Source: Owenweeksia sp. TMED14 (GTDB taxonomy: Bacteria > Bacteroidota > Bacteroidia > Flavobacteriales > Schleiferiaceae). From it: 64,000 bases of DNA. Under the pieces are notes generated by a model. That model was not told the origin of the DNA. It searched no databases and was given only the letters and a program-made list of their open reading frames with translations. A program made the position numbers and the translations under genes. Positions 8,726 to 18,070 of this stretch are shown piece by piece (position 1 is the first letter of the stretch; each line of letters begins with the position of its first letter). The stretch is from positions 62,001 through 126,000 of the forward strand of contig CATIRS010000032.1 in the NCBI GenBank assembly GCA_949529985.1, written 5' to 3'.

Positions 8726-11599
8726 TCAATTTTTATCAATAGGCTTCTCGAGTAAAGGTCGACCTTTTGCCATCCAATTAGGCTTCGGAGAATATTTTAG
8801 GTAATGGTCAAAAAACTCGCCCATACGTTTAGATAAATCTATACGATTAGCTCGCTTCTTCAGATTATGCTGTTCACCATTGTAAACTAACATCCAAACT
8901 GGCTTATCTAGCCTTCGAAGCCCCATAAACAACTCTATTCCTTGAGTATAAGGAACAGCTCCATCATTGTCATTATGCATGATCAACAAAGGTGTTTTGA
9001 CATTATTTGCAAAGAATACAGGAGAATTTTTTTTATATAAATCAAAACGACGCCATGGAGTTTCTCCAATTCTACTTTGAGTTTTTTCATATTGAAATTG
9101 ACGGGACATTCCGCTTGAATAACGAATACCACCATAAGCCGAAAACATATTACTTACTGGGGCACCAGCCATTGCGCACACATATCGATCTGTTTGAGTA
9201 ATCACAAAGGCAGCTTGGTATCCGCCCCAACTTTGACCTTGAAGTCCGATACGATTAGGGTCAATACGCTTTTCAAACCTTAAAGCAGCATTCACTCCAC
9301 TATTTATACACCTAAGAGCACTTTTCCCAGGGTGACCTTTTTTATATATAATATCAGGAATGAACACGGCATAGCCATTACTAACAAACCAACTTAAATT
9401 AATTGTTGATGCACTTGGTGCCGGGGTTTTATAATCATGCAATCTATCTGAGTAAGACTCATAGAAATAAACAATTAAAGGCAAACTTTCTTCATTAGAT
9501 TTAATGTCAGGAGTATAAAGTAAGCCTTGTAATTTTTTTCCTAAAGCCTTATAATTAATCATCTTTACCTCAGGCCAAATAAAGGAATCCTGTTGAGGAT
9601 TTAACTCAGTCAAACGAACTATTTCTTTATCTCTTTTGAAAATAGTATCGTTGGTAAATGTATAACTATACAAATCCGGAGATGAAAGTGTGTTTTCCTG
9701 AAAAAACAGGAAGGAATTCGACCATTTAGCACGTTTATATCCAGAGTGTTTTACGTCACCAAAAGATATCGTTAAATATTTTTTTTCATCACTATTGAAG
9801 ATCTTTATACCAGAAGCTTTTGAAGGTTCATGAAAAGTTCTAATTGTAATACTTTTATCTCTATTATCAATTCCTTTTTTAATATAAAAATCCTTATCAA
9901 TATTGGGTTCTAACTTTAGAATTCGCATTCTAGTTTCAGTTTTACGACCAATAGCAGAAGTGAGATTCCTCAATTTAGAATTTACAGGGTTAAAAGCCCA
10001 AATATCATATGCGTCATAAACAACAAGATCTCCAGAAGATAGCCAGCCAGGCGAACCATATGGATACGCAAAAGATGGACTATCGTGCTCTTCGTCCCAA
10101 ACCGGCTTGAGAATGGGCACATCAATTTTCCTCAATACGGGCTTCTTATTTACTGCACTATCAATTCGCCCTACCTCCCATAACCGCTTATCCAATTGAT
10201 AATATGCTATCGCAGTGCCTTCGGGATTCATTACTGGCGGTCTGGCTAAAAGTAATTCCGTTCCTACATCTAGGACACCCCCATCTATTAAAGAGACAAG
10301 CTGAACATCAAATGGAAGTTGAATATCCCAAGAATATTGACGTTCATATTTTTTTTGAGAATATCTAACAAGCCATTTATGTTTTCTATTTTTCACATAT
10401 TGAACATTTGGAAAATCTGAATTCCCTAAGCACCTAATATTCTTATCCTGAAAAGAATAAAACGCCAAATATTTGGGCTCCTTTTCAGAAGAAAACCGTT
10501 TTGACTGCTGAGGCTGAATCACTTTATCATTCCATGACCATATATCTAACTTTGCTCGTTCCTCTTTGAGTGTTAAGCTATCATCCCACTCTACAGGCAA
10601 AAATGGTCTCTGATAGTAAAAATAAAGTCCCCTTTCTTCAATAATAATCTGACCGGTCGAACTTGGGCAGTACCCTGGAGGAAGACCTGGGCTATTTAAT
10701 TCTGCAATCATTATTTTCTTAGAAGTTGTGATAAAAGGCTGCGTATTCTCTTTATCCAAAGTGACACTCCATAGAGAAGAAAAACTATCATCAATTCTTA
10801 TTTTTTTCGTATAATAAAGACGATCATAAATTGGATCTGATTCAACATTACCTATGGCTACAGAATTAAAAGCCGCCCCTATATCAATTAATGAATCCGG
10901 AGAGAAAGGATTAAATAGCAACGAATGAATCTTACTTTTTTCATTTTCCACAACTATGTAACAGGCTCTTTTTGAAGTTCTATCTTTTGAGAATTCCCAA
11001 CTAATAATGTTTTCCCAGCTCCCAATAGAATCTACTTTATAAAATCCATTTGAATCTAAAGCTTCTGTTAAAAAAAGACTCAAATTTGGCTTCTTTTTTC
11101 CAAAAGAAGGACGTAGTATTCCAAAAATATCAGATTTTTTTTGATTTAAATCTGTTTGACCAAAATCGATTTTCAATTTCGAGATTGCACCTAAAGAGTC
11201 GAGACCTATAATTTTATTATTAATCAAAGAGACTAAAACACATTGTTTTTGAGGCAATTTTATTTTTTCTTCTTTTTTAAGCTTCAGCGAACGCATTTCT
11301 GAAAAAGAGGGCATAACCGTAAACACTAAAAATCCTGAATTTGGTAAGAACTTCAGATCAAAAGCTCTACTCCACCTTGCAATCTCAGTACCTTCTTTAA
11401 GGTTATATAAAATAGAAACACCGTCTCCAACCTGGGGATTAATAGTAGAAAAAGCAAATTGCCCATCATCACTTATCCCAAAATCACTTATACTTTGCCA
11501 AGAATCATAATCATCATGAATCAATGCTCGTTTATTTGAGTCCTGAGCCATTGACGGAAATCCGTAGAAAACTATTAAAAAAAAAAGGGGTTTAAGCAT
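8726..11599 (-). CDS. Prolyl oligopeptidase family serine peptidase (S9), exported
   Basis: Large exported S9-family peptidase, 957 aa. A signal peptide occupies the first 18 residues (ends PSMAQ). A long beta-propeller-like region covers about residues 20-690, and the alpha/beta hydrolase domain is C-terminal. The catalytic triad is readable: Ser790 in GQSWGG, Asp879 in HNDNDGAVP and His911 in GEQHNL. Members of this Bacteroidota group are periplasmic and cleave peptides; the specificity cannot be read. The ATG directly follows the yebC-like stop codon, so the two genes are probably cotranscribed. Confidence 0.9.
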   Translation of the reverse strand: MLKPLFFLIVFYGFPSMAQDSNKRALIHDDYDSWQSISDFGISDDGQFAFSTINPQVGDGVSILYNLKEGTEIARWSRAFDLKFLPNSGFLVFTVMPSFSEMRSLKLKKEEKIKLPQKQCVLVSLINNKIIGLDSLGAISKLKIDFGQTDLNQKKSDIFGILRPSFGKKKPNLSLFLTEALDSNGFYKVDSIGSWENIISWEFSKDRTSKRACYIVVENEKSKIHSLLFNPFSPDSLIDIGAAFNSVAIGNVESDPIYDRLYYTKKIRIDDSFSSLWSVTLDKENTQPFITTSKKIMIAELNSPGLPPGYCPSSTGQIIIEERGLYFYYQRPFLPVEWDDSLTLKEERAKLDIWSWNDKVIQPQQSKRFSSEKEPKYLAFYSFQDKNIRCLGNSDFPNVQYVKNRKHKWLVRYSQKKYERQYSWDIQLPFDVQLVSLIDGGVLDVGTELLLARPPVMNPEGTAIAYYQLDKRLWEVGRIDSAVNKKPVLRKIDVPILKPVWDEEHDSPSFAYPYGSPGWLSSGDLVVYDAYDIWAFNPVNSKLRNLTSAIGRKTETRMRILKLEPNIDKDFYIKKGIDNRDKSITIRTFHEPSKASGIKIFNSDEKKYLTISFGDVKHSGYKRAKWSNSFLFFQENTLSSPDLYSYTFTNDTIFKRDKEIVRLTELNPQQDSFIWPEVKMINYKALGKKLQGLLYTPDIKSNEESLPLIVYFYESYSDRLHDYKTPAPSASTINLSWFVSNGYAVFIPDIIYKKGHPGKSALRCINSGVNAALRFEKRIDPNRIGLQGQSWGGYQAAFVITQTDRYVCAMAGAPVSNMFSAYGGIRYSSGMSRQFQYEKTQSRIGETPWRRFDLYKKNSPVFFANNVKTPLLIMHNDNDGAVPYTQGIELFMGLRRLDKPVWMLVYNGEQHNLKKRANRIDLSKRMGEFFDHYLKYSPKPNWMAKGRPLLEKPIDKN

Positions 11600-12325
11600 T
11601 TATTGCATATTATGGTATACTGCCTGAACATCCTCATCTTCCTCAATTTTTTCCAGTAGTTTTTCAACTTCTATATGTTGTTCCGTATTCATCTTTTTTG
11701 TTTCCATTGGTATTCTTTCAAATCCTGAATACAAAATCTCTTGACCACGATCCTCCAGAGCCTTAGTTAAAGACCCGAATTCTGAAAATGGAGAGTAAAT
11801 CATCAGCAAATCGATATCCTTTTCCTCATCATATTCCTGAAAAATCTCTTCTACTCCAAAGTCAATCATTTCAAATTCAAATTCCTCAATATCAATATCT
11901 TTCCGAGAAATCTTAAAATAACACTTTCTATCAAACATAAACTCCACGCTTCCACTCATTCCTAACCTGCCATTGCATTTATTAAAATATGACCTAACAT
12001 TAGCAACTGTTCGCGTATTGTTATCAGTAGCGGTTTCAACAATAATAGCAATGCCATGGGGAGCATAACCCTCATAAACTACTTCTTTATAGTCTGCTTG
12101 ATCCCTTGATACAGCTCGCTTTATCGCTCTATCAACATTGTCCTTGGGCATGTTGGCATCCCTAGCGTTTTGAATTAGAGACTTAAGACGACTATTTGCT
12201 TCTGGACTTGGGCCGCTATCTTTAACTGACATTATTATGTCCTTTGAAATACGAGTAAAAACCTTGGCCATTGATGACCACCTTTTCATCTTTCTTGCTT
12301 TTCGGTATTCAAATGCACGCCCCAT
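11600..12325 (-). CDS. YebC/PmpR-family DNA-binding or translation regulatory protein
   Basis: YebC/TACO1-family protein, 241 aa, characterised elsewhere as a transcriptional regulator or as a factor relieving ribosome stalling. The typical N-terminus MGRAFEYRKARKMKRWSSMAK and the core GYAPHGIAIIVE and TDNNTRTVANVRSYF are visible. It ends in an acidic LLEKIEEDEDVQAVYHNM segment. The start is ATG at 12325; two further codons back only reach a TTG. A possible promoter element TATCTTTG (minus strand) lies at 12412-12419 in the 146-base region upstream, which otherwise shows nothing recognisable. Confidence 0.92.
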   Translation of the reverse strand: MGRAFEYRKARKMKRWSSMAKVFTRISKDIIMSVKDSGPSPEANSRLKSLIQNARDANMPKDNVDRAIKRAVSRDQADYKEVVYEGYAPHGIAIIVETATDNNTRTVANVRSYFNKCNGRLGMSGSVEFMFDRKCYFKISRKDIDIEEFEFEMIDFGVEEIFQEYDEEKDIDLLMIYSPFSEFGSLTKALEDRGQEILYSGFERIPMETKKMNTEQHIEVEKLLEKIEEDEDVQAVYHNMQ

Positions 12326-12471
12326 ATTCAAAGAGAGTTTAATAAATTCTTAAATTATAACATTCAAATCGTCAGGTATATATTGTCGAATACTTAAAAA
12401 TTGAATTGAATCAAAGATACGGGGATCATGGTTCTACAGAGATAGTATAGATTTTTTTGAAATGTTTTCAT

Positions 12472-12804
12472 TCACTCTGCAGGGGCTAGTCGTATTTTCA
12501 ACCCGTCTAACTCAGTACTGACATAAATCTGACATGCTAGTCTGCTATCATCTTGAACATTAAAAGCCTCTAGAAGCATCATTTTCTCATCTTGAGAAAC
12601 CTCCGGCAACTGATGATCAGACTCTACATAACATTGACAGGATGCACACATCGCCATTCCTCCACATATGCCTACTGAACCTTCTTCAGCTAATTCATAA
12701 ATGCGAATCAGTTCCATCAAGTTCATTGACATATCAATTGGAGCATCTACAGAGTGTCTAAGTCCATTTCTGTCTGTAATATGAATTTCTATATCAGACC
12801 CCAC
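12472..12804 (-). CDS. 2Fe-2S ferredoxin, adrenodoxin type
   Basis: Small cytoplasmic electron carrier, 110 aa. The Cys pattern CGGMAMCASC plus a distal LACQ is the C-x5-C-x2-C-xn-C arrangement of adrenodoxin/Fdx-type 2Fe-2S ferredoxins. It uses a GTG start that overlaps the stop of the reductase gene (TAGTG), so translation is coupled. The neighbour is an FNR-type reductase, and nfu and mrp lie further upstream. It may therefore supply electrons for Fe-S assembly or a monooxygenase; the actual partner is inferred. Confidence 0.92.
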   Translation of the reverse strand: MGSDIEIHITDRNGLRHSVDAPIDMSMNLMELIRIYELAEEGSVGICGGMAMCASCQCYVESDHQLPEVSQDEKMMLLEAFNVQDDSRLACQIYVSTELDGLKIRLAPAE

Positions 12805-13859
12805 TATTGGATTTTTTTCGAAATAGATTTTGGGCTCGATTTTAAGCTGCCATCAAAACCACTGACACCGGTCACAGTTGTGTATTTTAGAAGGAATTTT
12901 TTTTCTGGGTTTATGATTTTATATGCGTATTGACACATTACCGTCGCCTCATGAAACCCACACAAAATCAATTTTAGTTTTCCTGGATATGTATTTATAT
13001 CGCCTACAGCAAATACACCTTTTATATTGGTTTGATAATCCAAGGCATTATTAACCTTGATAGCATTTTTTTCAATTTCTAATCCCCAATTACCAATTGG
13101 ACCGAGCTTTGGTAAGAAACCAAAAAGGGGAATAAAATGATCCACATCAAGGTCATTTCTAGAATTATCTTTGTGCATTATTGTTATTGACTTAATTCGA
13201 TTCTCACCGTTAATATCTATAACTTCTGCCGAAGTAATAACTTTAATTTGCCCCTTATCCTTCAAGGATTGAACCTTTTCTACAGAACTTAAAGCTCCTC
13301 TAAACTCATCACTTCGATGAATTAAAGTAACCTCTGAAGCAACGTTACTCAAAAATATAGCCCAATCTAAAGCTGAATCTCCACCTCCAGCAATAGCTAC
13401 TTTTTTTCCTCGATAAACGTCTGGATCAATAATAGAATAATCTAATCCTTTTCCTTCAAATTCCTCAACACCAACAATGTTGGGCTTTCTTGGTTCAAAG
13501 CTTCCCAATCCACCAGCAATAACCACCACAGGAGCATTGAGTAAAGTTCCCTGATTTGTTTTAACAGTAAAAGATTCGTCATTATTCTTAACAAGAGTTT
13601 CTGCTCTTTCACCAAGAGTAAAACCTGGTTCAAACTGCTTACATTGCTCTAATAATTTCTTGGTTAAATCATCCGCTAAAATTTCCGGATAAGCCGGAAT
13701 ATCATAAATTGGTTTTTTCGGATACAATTCTGAACATTGCCCTCCAGGCCTTGGTAAGGCGTCTATCAAATGGCATTTCATTTTTAAAAGACCAGCTTCA
13801 AAAACAGCAAATAGACCAACGGGACCTGCACCAATAATTAAAATATCTGTTTTAATCAT
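12804..13859 (-). CDS. Ferredoxin--NADP reductase, thioredoxin-reductase-like type
   Basis: Flavoprotein of 351 aa in the TrxR-like ferredoxin-NADP+ reductase family, which moves electrons between NADPH and ferredoxin. The FAD Rossmann motif is at the N-terminus (DILIIGAGPVGLFAV), and the NADP-binding motif AIAGGGDSALDWA is in the middle. The C-terminal FAD motif is GVFAVGDINTYPGKLKLI. The redox-active CxxC of true thioredoxin reductases is absent, which supports the FNR assignment. The start is ATG at 13859; the longer frame would begin with TTG. The adjacent ferredoxin gene is its likely partner. Confidence 0.92.
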   Translation of the reverse strand: MIKTDILIIGAGPVGLFAVFEAGLLKMKCHLIDALPRPGGQCSELYPKKPIYDIPAYPEILADDLTKKLLEQCKQFEPGFTLGERAETLVKNNDESFTVKTNQGTLLNAPVVVIAGGLGSFEPRKPNIVGVEEFEGKGLDYSIIDPDVYRGKKVAIAGGGDSALDWAIFLSNVASEVTLIHRSDEFRGALSSVEKVQSLKDKGQIKVITSAEVIDINGENRIKSITIMHKDNSRNDLDVDHFIPLFGFLPKLGPIGNWGLEIEKNAIKVNNALDYQTNIKGVFAVGDINTYPGKLKLILCGFHEATVMCQYAYKIINPEKKFLLKYTTVTGVSGFDGSLKSSPKSISKKIQ

Positions 13860-13889
13860 TTCTTCTTTCAACTTTAAAAAAATGCTTTT

Positions 13890-14132
13890 TCAGGCTGGAG
13901 AATGAACATGAGTGACCTTGGTAATCTCAGGAGCAAACCTCTTAATTGAAACTTCTACTCCATTTGTAAGAGTCATCTGATTTACTGAACATTCATTGCA
14001 AGCACCCATGAGAATAACCTCTGCTTCCGTACCATTAATAATATTATGCAACTTTATATCTCCGCCGTCATTATTTAAAAATGGACGAATCTCTTCTAGT
14101 GCCATTTCAATTCGTTTATTTAAATCATTCAT
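13890..14132 (-). CDS. NifU-like C-terminal domain protein (Nfu-type Fe-S scaffold)
   Basis: Stand-alone Nfu domain of 80 aa, known in the family as a scaffold or carrier for Fe-S clusters. The segment EEIRPFLNNDGGDIKLH is the usual Nfu start, and ACNEC gives the CxxC cluster ligands. The ATG overlaps the mrp stop by four bases (ATGA), indicating translational coupling with the Fe-S carrier ATPase. The FNR and ferredoxin genes follow in the same direction. Confidence 0.92.
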   Translation of the reverse strand: MNDLNKRIEMALEEIRPFLNNDGGDIKLHNIINGTEAEVILMGACNECSVNQMTLTNGVEVSIKRFAPEITKVTHVHSPA

Positions 14133-15268
14133 ATTTCTCGCTTTCTTGCATTACAACCTGCCATTGTAGTGATTCTAACAGCTTCTGATGGAGGAAGGTC
14201 CTCTACTCGCTTTGAGAGAGATAACATAGTGTTTTGTATTATGTTTTCAAAAGCCAAAGGAACTGGCCCTTCTGATTGCAACGCTGCAGGACGACCTACA
14301 TCACCAGCTTCGCGAATAGTCTGAATTATTGGCAGCTCTCCAAGAAAGGGCACCTTAATTTCATTTGCCAAATCTTTAGCTCCTTGTTTCCCAAAGAGAT
14401 AATATTTATTCTCAGGAAGATCTTCAGGAGTGAAATATGACATATTTTCAATTATTCCTAATACTGGTATCTTAATGGCATCCATCTGAAACATACCTGC
14501 TCCTTTTCGAGCGTCCGCCAACGCTATTGCTTGAGGAGTGCTTACGACTATAGCGCCAGTTATGGGTAATGCCTGAACAATACTTAAGTGAATATCTCCT
14601 GTGCCAGGAGGCAGGTCAATGAGCAAGAAATCAAGATCACCCCAAAAAGTCTCAGATATCATTTGATTAAGAGCTTTTGTTGCCATTGGGCCTCGCCAAA
14701 CAACTGCCTGATCTGTTCCGGCAAAAAAACCAATAGACATTACTTTAACACCATAGGATTCTACAGGCTCCATTTTCCTTACACCGTCTATTTCAATTCC
14801 TCCTGGTCGATCATTAACTAAGTCCATCATTAATGGGATACTAGGACCGTATATGTCCGCATCTAAAATAGCTACTTTAAACCCCATTTTAGATAGAGTA
14901 ACAGCCATATTAGCAGTAACTGTGGACTTTCCCACTCCCCCTTTCCCTGAAGCAATCGCAATAATATGTTCAACACCTGGAATCGGCTTTCCTTTTATCT
15001 GCTGAACACTAGGCGCTTCAGTAGATTCAATGATTAAATTTATTTTGATCTGCAGTTTTACATCAATTCGTGCGTGGATTGCCTGAATAATAGAAACTTC
15101 AAACTTTTTCTTCTGATGTAAAACTGGACTGTCACACACAACATCAACGACAACTTCTTTTCCTAATATTTGAACATTACGAAGACCATTAGATTCAAGC
15201 AGTAGTCCTTTACCTGAAGCATTTTCGATTTCGATTAAGGCCTCTTCAACTTTTGTTTTAGATAACAT
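14129..15268 (-). CDS. Mrp/ApbC-family Fe-S cluster carrier ATPase
   Basis: P-loop ATPase of the Mrp/NBP35 family, 379 aa, which carries Fe-S clusters to apoproteins. An N-terminal DUF59/MIP18-like domain covers about residues 1-90. The deviant Walker A motif IASGKGGVGKST follows near residue 108, with DADIYGPSIP and LLIDLPPGTGD further on. The start is ATG at 15268. A TTG two codons upstream is rejected because a TAATTTTG promoter element sits at 15276-15283. It is the first gene of the mrp-nfu-FNR-ferredoxin cluster. Confidence 0.93.
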   Translation of the reverse strand: MLSKTKVEEALIEIENASGKGLLLESNGLRNVQILGKEVVVDVVCDSPVLHQKKKFEVSIIQAIHARIDVKLQIKINLIIESTEAPSVQQIKGKPIPGVEHIIAIASGKGGVGKSTVTANMAVTLSKMGFKVAILDADIYGPSIPLMMDLVNDRPGGIEIDGVRKMEPVESYGVKVMSIGFFAGTDQAVVWRGPMATKALNQMISETFWGDLDFLLIDLPPGTGDIHLSIVQALPITGAIVVSTPQAIALADARKGAGMFQMDAIKIPVLGIIENMSYFTPEDLPENKYYLFGKQGAKDLANEIKVPFLGELPIIQTIREAGDVGRPAALQSEGPVPLAFENIIQNTMLSLSKRVEDLPPSEAVRITTMAGCNARKREI

Positions 15269-15275
15269 ATTCAAG

Positions 15276-15283
15276 CAAAATTA
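15276..15283 (-). promoter_or_regulatory. Putative promoter -7 element of the mrp Fe-S cluster
   Basis: Minus-strand TAATTTTG matches TAnnTTTG, ending seven bases before the mrp ATG, so the transcript would be nearly leaderless. No good TTG is visible at the expected upstream position. Confidence 0.5.
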
Positions 15284-15311
15284 GGTACTGTATAGATTAA
15301 ATACTTAAATT

Positions 15312-16382
15312 TTATTTTTCTTTATTAATTGTTGTCATATTCTTATTGGCTAGTTGACCGCAAGCGGCATCAATATCTTTCCCTCGAGACCTTCTTACGT
15401 GAACTGAAATTCCACTCCGGTTTAGAGCCAATTGATATGAATTCGTAATTTCTTCATCAGCCTGTTGGAACTTATCATCACCTATAGAATTATACTCTAT
15501 TAGATTAACCTTAGACGGGATTCGTTTACAAAGTCTCACCAAAGCATTAATATCCTCTATATCGTCATTGATACCTTTCCAGATAACATATTCAAATGTT
15601 ATCTTACGTTTTGTTAATTTATACCAATAATCTAAAGAGTCTTCCAATTCAATTAAAGGAGCCGCGTCATTAATGGGCATCATTGATGATCTAACATTAT
15701 CTCGAGCAGAGTGTAAACTAACGGCTAAATTAAATTTAACTCCATCATCTGCTAGACGTTTTATCATTTTTGGAAGCCCTACCGTACTCAAAGTGATTCT
15801 GCGCGGTGATATTCCAAGACCGGATGGCTCTGTTATTTTCTCAATAGCTTTTAAAACATTGTTATAATTCATTAAAGGCTCGCCCATTCCCATAAAAACA
15901 ATATTTGTAAGTGGCCGGCCAAAAGTCTCTATTCCTTGCTTATGGATCGATAACACTTGATCAAATATTTCATCAGGATTCAAGTTTCGCATTCGTTTTA
16001 ATTTTGCAGTTGCGCAAAAGGCGCAATTCAAACTGCATCCCACCTGGCTTGATACACATGCAGTAATTCTTTTATCTGTTGGAATTAAAACTGACTCGAC
16101 GATAAGACCATCATGAAGACGAACAGCATTTTTTATAGTTCCATCCGAACTTTTCTGAATATTTTCAAAAGCAATAGGTTTTATGAAAAAATTATCGTTT
16201 AAACGTTTAATTATCTGTTTTGGAATATTCCGCATTTCCTCAATACTATGAACCCCTTTAGCCCAAATCCAATCATAAACTTGATCTGCCCTAAAACTAG
16301 GTTCATCCCAATCATTAAAGACAGTTTGAAGATCTGCTTTTGACAATCCGCGAAGATTTTTTTTCAATGTTTCCTTAATCAC
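15312..16382 (-). CDS. rlmN: Dual-specificity RNA methyltransferase RlmN
   Basis: Radical SAM enzyme that methylates C2 of A2503 in 23S rRNA and A37 of some tRNAs. It has 356 aa, the normal family length. The cluster-binding motif is CSLNCAFC (CX3CX2C), followed by GMGEPLMNY and, near the C-terminus, the methyl-accepting Cys region with VRRSRGKDIDAACGQL. The start is GTG at 16382, overlapping the stop of the upstream gene (TAGTG), which suggests coupled translation with that unrelated secreted protein. Confidence 0.96.
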   Translation of the reverse strand: MIKETLKKNLRGLSKADLQTVFNDWDEPSFRADQVYDWIWAKGVHSIEEMRNIPKQIIKRLNDNFFIKPIAFENIQKSSDGTIKNAVRLHDGLIVESVLIPTDKRITACVSSQVGCSLNCAFCATAKLKRMRNLNPDEIFDQVLSIHKQGIETFGRPLTNIVFMGMGEPLMNYNNVLKAIEKITEPSGLGISPRRITLSTVGLPKMIKRLADDGVKFNLAVSLHSARDNVRSSMMPINDAAPLIELEDSLDYWYKLTKRKITFEYVIWKGINDDIEDINALVRLCKRIPSKVNLIEYNSIGDDKFQQADEEITNSYQLALNRSGISVHVRRSRGKDIDAACGQLANKNMTTINKEK

Positions 16383-18019
16383 TAATTCTGATGTAAAAAA
16401 CTACCAAATTGAATTTTTCCATTTTTAAGTGAAAAAAGAACCGCGTCTCCCTGTAAAGACTCATTGGTGGAACTTCGTTTCGGCAAAGTATAAACTCTCT
16501 CTTTAGCATTATTAAAAAGAACATTATAATGCATCTCAGAGTCTTCACTTATTGTAACGGCGACAAAGTTGGAACGTTTAAAATTTCTCGTTACTGAAGG
16601 TCTGCGTTCACCAAATCGCTTTTCATTAGAAGAATTATCATTGAATAAAACATGTAATTGTTTACCATCAACTAAAGGCAAATAACCACTCGACTGACCT
16701 CCGTCATTTTTTGAATACTGACGCTTAGGAATATGTCCTGACCATTCAATTTCGCCTGCCGGCGAAACCGCAAAAGCAATAATATCATTGTAATAGTAAT
16801 AGTAATTCGTAATAGTACCATTTTTTGTTTGCTGGGTGCGAACCTCAACTTCATAATCCTCAGCTAAAATATATGCACCCCCATCAGCACGATGAAGGAA
16901 ATGTCTAAACACAAAGTCCTCTCTGATTTCTGTCCCCCTTCTTGACCGGCCCAGCATTCTAAATCCATCAATAAATTCAGTTTTAAATGGAATAAGTTGT
17001 TTTGAAAAATTCTTATTCGTAACCTGATCTATTGTCAAATAAAACATTCCTTTTAACGACGAATTCACATATCCTCTTTCCGAATAAAATCCACCAATTG
17101 CCACCAAATTGTTTGAAAAATCTAGTTCAAGCCCCATGTTGGTGATGAAGACATCATTTAAATCAAGATCAATTTGATTTAGGAGATCATTTTCACCAAC
17201 GATCTTGTAAACAAGATATTCAGAATTAGGAGTGCCCCACAATTTTGAACGCTGATTATTTATAGAATCGATCTGCGCACCATATCGTTTAGCTATTCTA
17301 GCACCTATTCCTATCATTTGATCGAGGCCCAGAGAAGATTGCCTTATTTTCTCCCCTACAAGATAAACATCGCCATTATTAGTTAAGTCAACCTTATTGA
17401 CTTTAAAATACTTATCTAAAATATCCAATTGAATATCCTTTGACCATTTTAAACCCAAGTCAATATCATAAACTGAAATAGCAAAACGTTCTGGCTCTCT
17501 GGAATTAAAAGTAGGGCTTGAGAATATCAGAAAGTTTGATCTATCCTCCGAGAATTCAATTCTAAAATCACCATTACGTCTTCTTTTTGAATTTACACTT
17601 TCCACTAGTTTTAATTCCTTGGGGTCTCCTTCTTTATCGAGCCTTTGGAGAAGAAGATATTTTTTATCATCTCGTTTGCTAAATGCTTCTAGGAATAAGT
17701 AAAATTCACCGTTAACAATGTGAACTGATAGAAGATCTGTAGGGATGCCTTGATAAATAATTCTGTCCATTTCAACTTGCCAAAGCTGTTCAGACTTTTT
17801 CCGATCATACTTTGCTAAATACCATTTATTTGTAATCAATAACCCTGTTCTTCTTCCTTGAGTATAGAAAAACTCGGAATCTATATCTACAACTTCCCTA
17901 GCATAAACATCGCGATATCTAAAATTTGAACCCCATTTCAATTCATATGAGGGAAGTTGGGCCACAAGAATTTCAGGAAAAATAAAAAAAATGAATATTT
18001 TAATTAAAATGCGAAACAT
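16382..18019 (-). CDS. Exported protein of unknown function, Bacteroidota-type
   Basis: I do not recognise a named family. The protein is 545 aa with a clear signal peptide (MFRILIKIFIFFIFPEILVAQ) and an ensuing beta-strand-rich sequence with alternating Asp/Asn and aromatic residues. Repeated strand pairs such as KWYLAKYDRKKSEQLWQVEMD, NGDVYLVGEKI and GGAYILAEDYEV suggest a beta-propeller-like fold. The start is ATG at 18019, chosen because the longer frame begins with TTG inside the divergent gene. It is coupled to rlmN by a stop/start overlap. Location is probably periplasmic or surface. Confidence 0.6.
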   Translation of the reverse strand: MFRILIKIFIFFIFPEILVAQLPSYELKWGSNFRYRDVYAREVVDIDSEFFYTQGRRTGLLITNKWYLAKYDRKKSEQLWQVEMDRIIYQGIPTDLLSVHIVNGEFYLFLEAFSKRDDKKYLLLQRLDKEGDPKELKLVESVNSKRRRNGDFRIEFSEDRSNFLIFSSPTFNSREPERFAISVYDIDLGLKWSKDIQLDILDKYFKVNKVDLTNNGDVYLVGEKIRQSSLGLDQMIGIGARIAKRYGAQIDSINNQRSKLWGTPNSEYLVYKIVGENDLLNQIDLDLNDVFITNMGLELDFSNNLVAIGGFYSERGYVNSSLKGMFYLTIDQVTNKNFSKQLIPFKTEFIDGFRMLGRSRRGTEIREDFVFRHFLHRADGGAYILAEDYEVEVRTQQTKNGTITNYYYYYNDIIAFAVSPAGEIEWSGHIPKRQYSKNDGGQSSGYLPLVDGKQLHVLFNDNSSNEKRFGERRPSVTRNFKRSNFVAVTISEDSEMHYNVLFNNAKERVYTLPKRSSTNESLQGDAVLFSLKNGKIQFGSFLHQN

Positions 18020-18070
18020 TGGCAGGGTTTTGGTAGATTTTTTGTTATTACAAAGAAACGATTCAATATT

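Noticed and set aside
12326-12471. Possible small gene or RNA in the spacer between the yebC-like and ferredoxin genes.
   Set aside because: No open frame with a start and no stable structure visible by eye; only a possible -7 element at 12412-12419.
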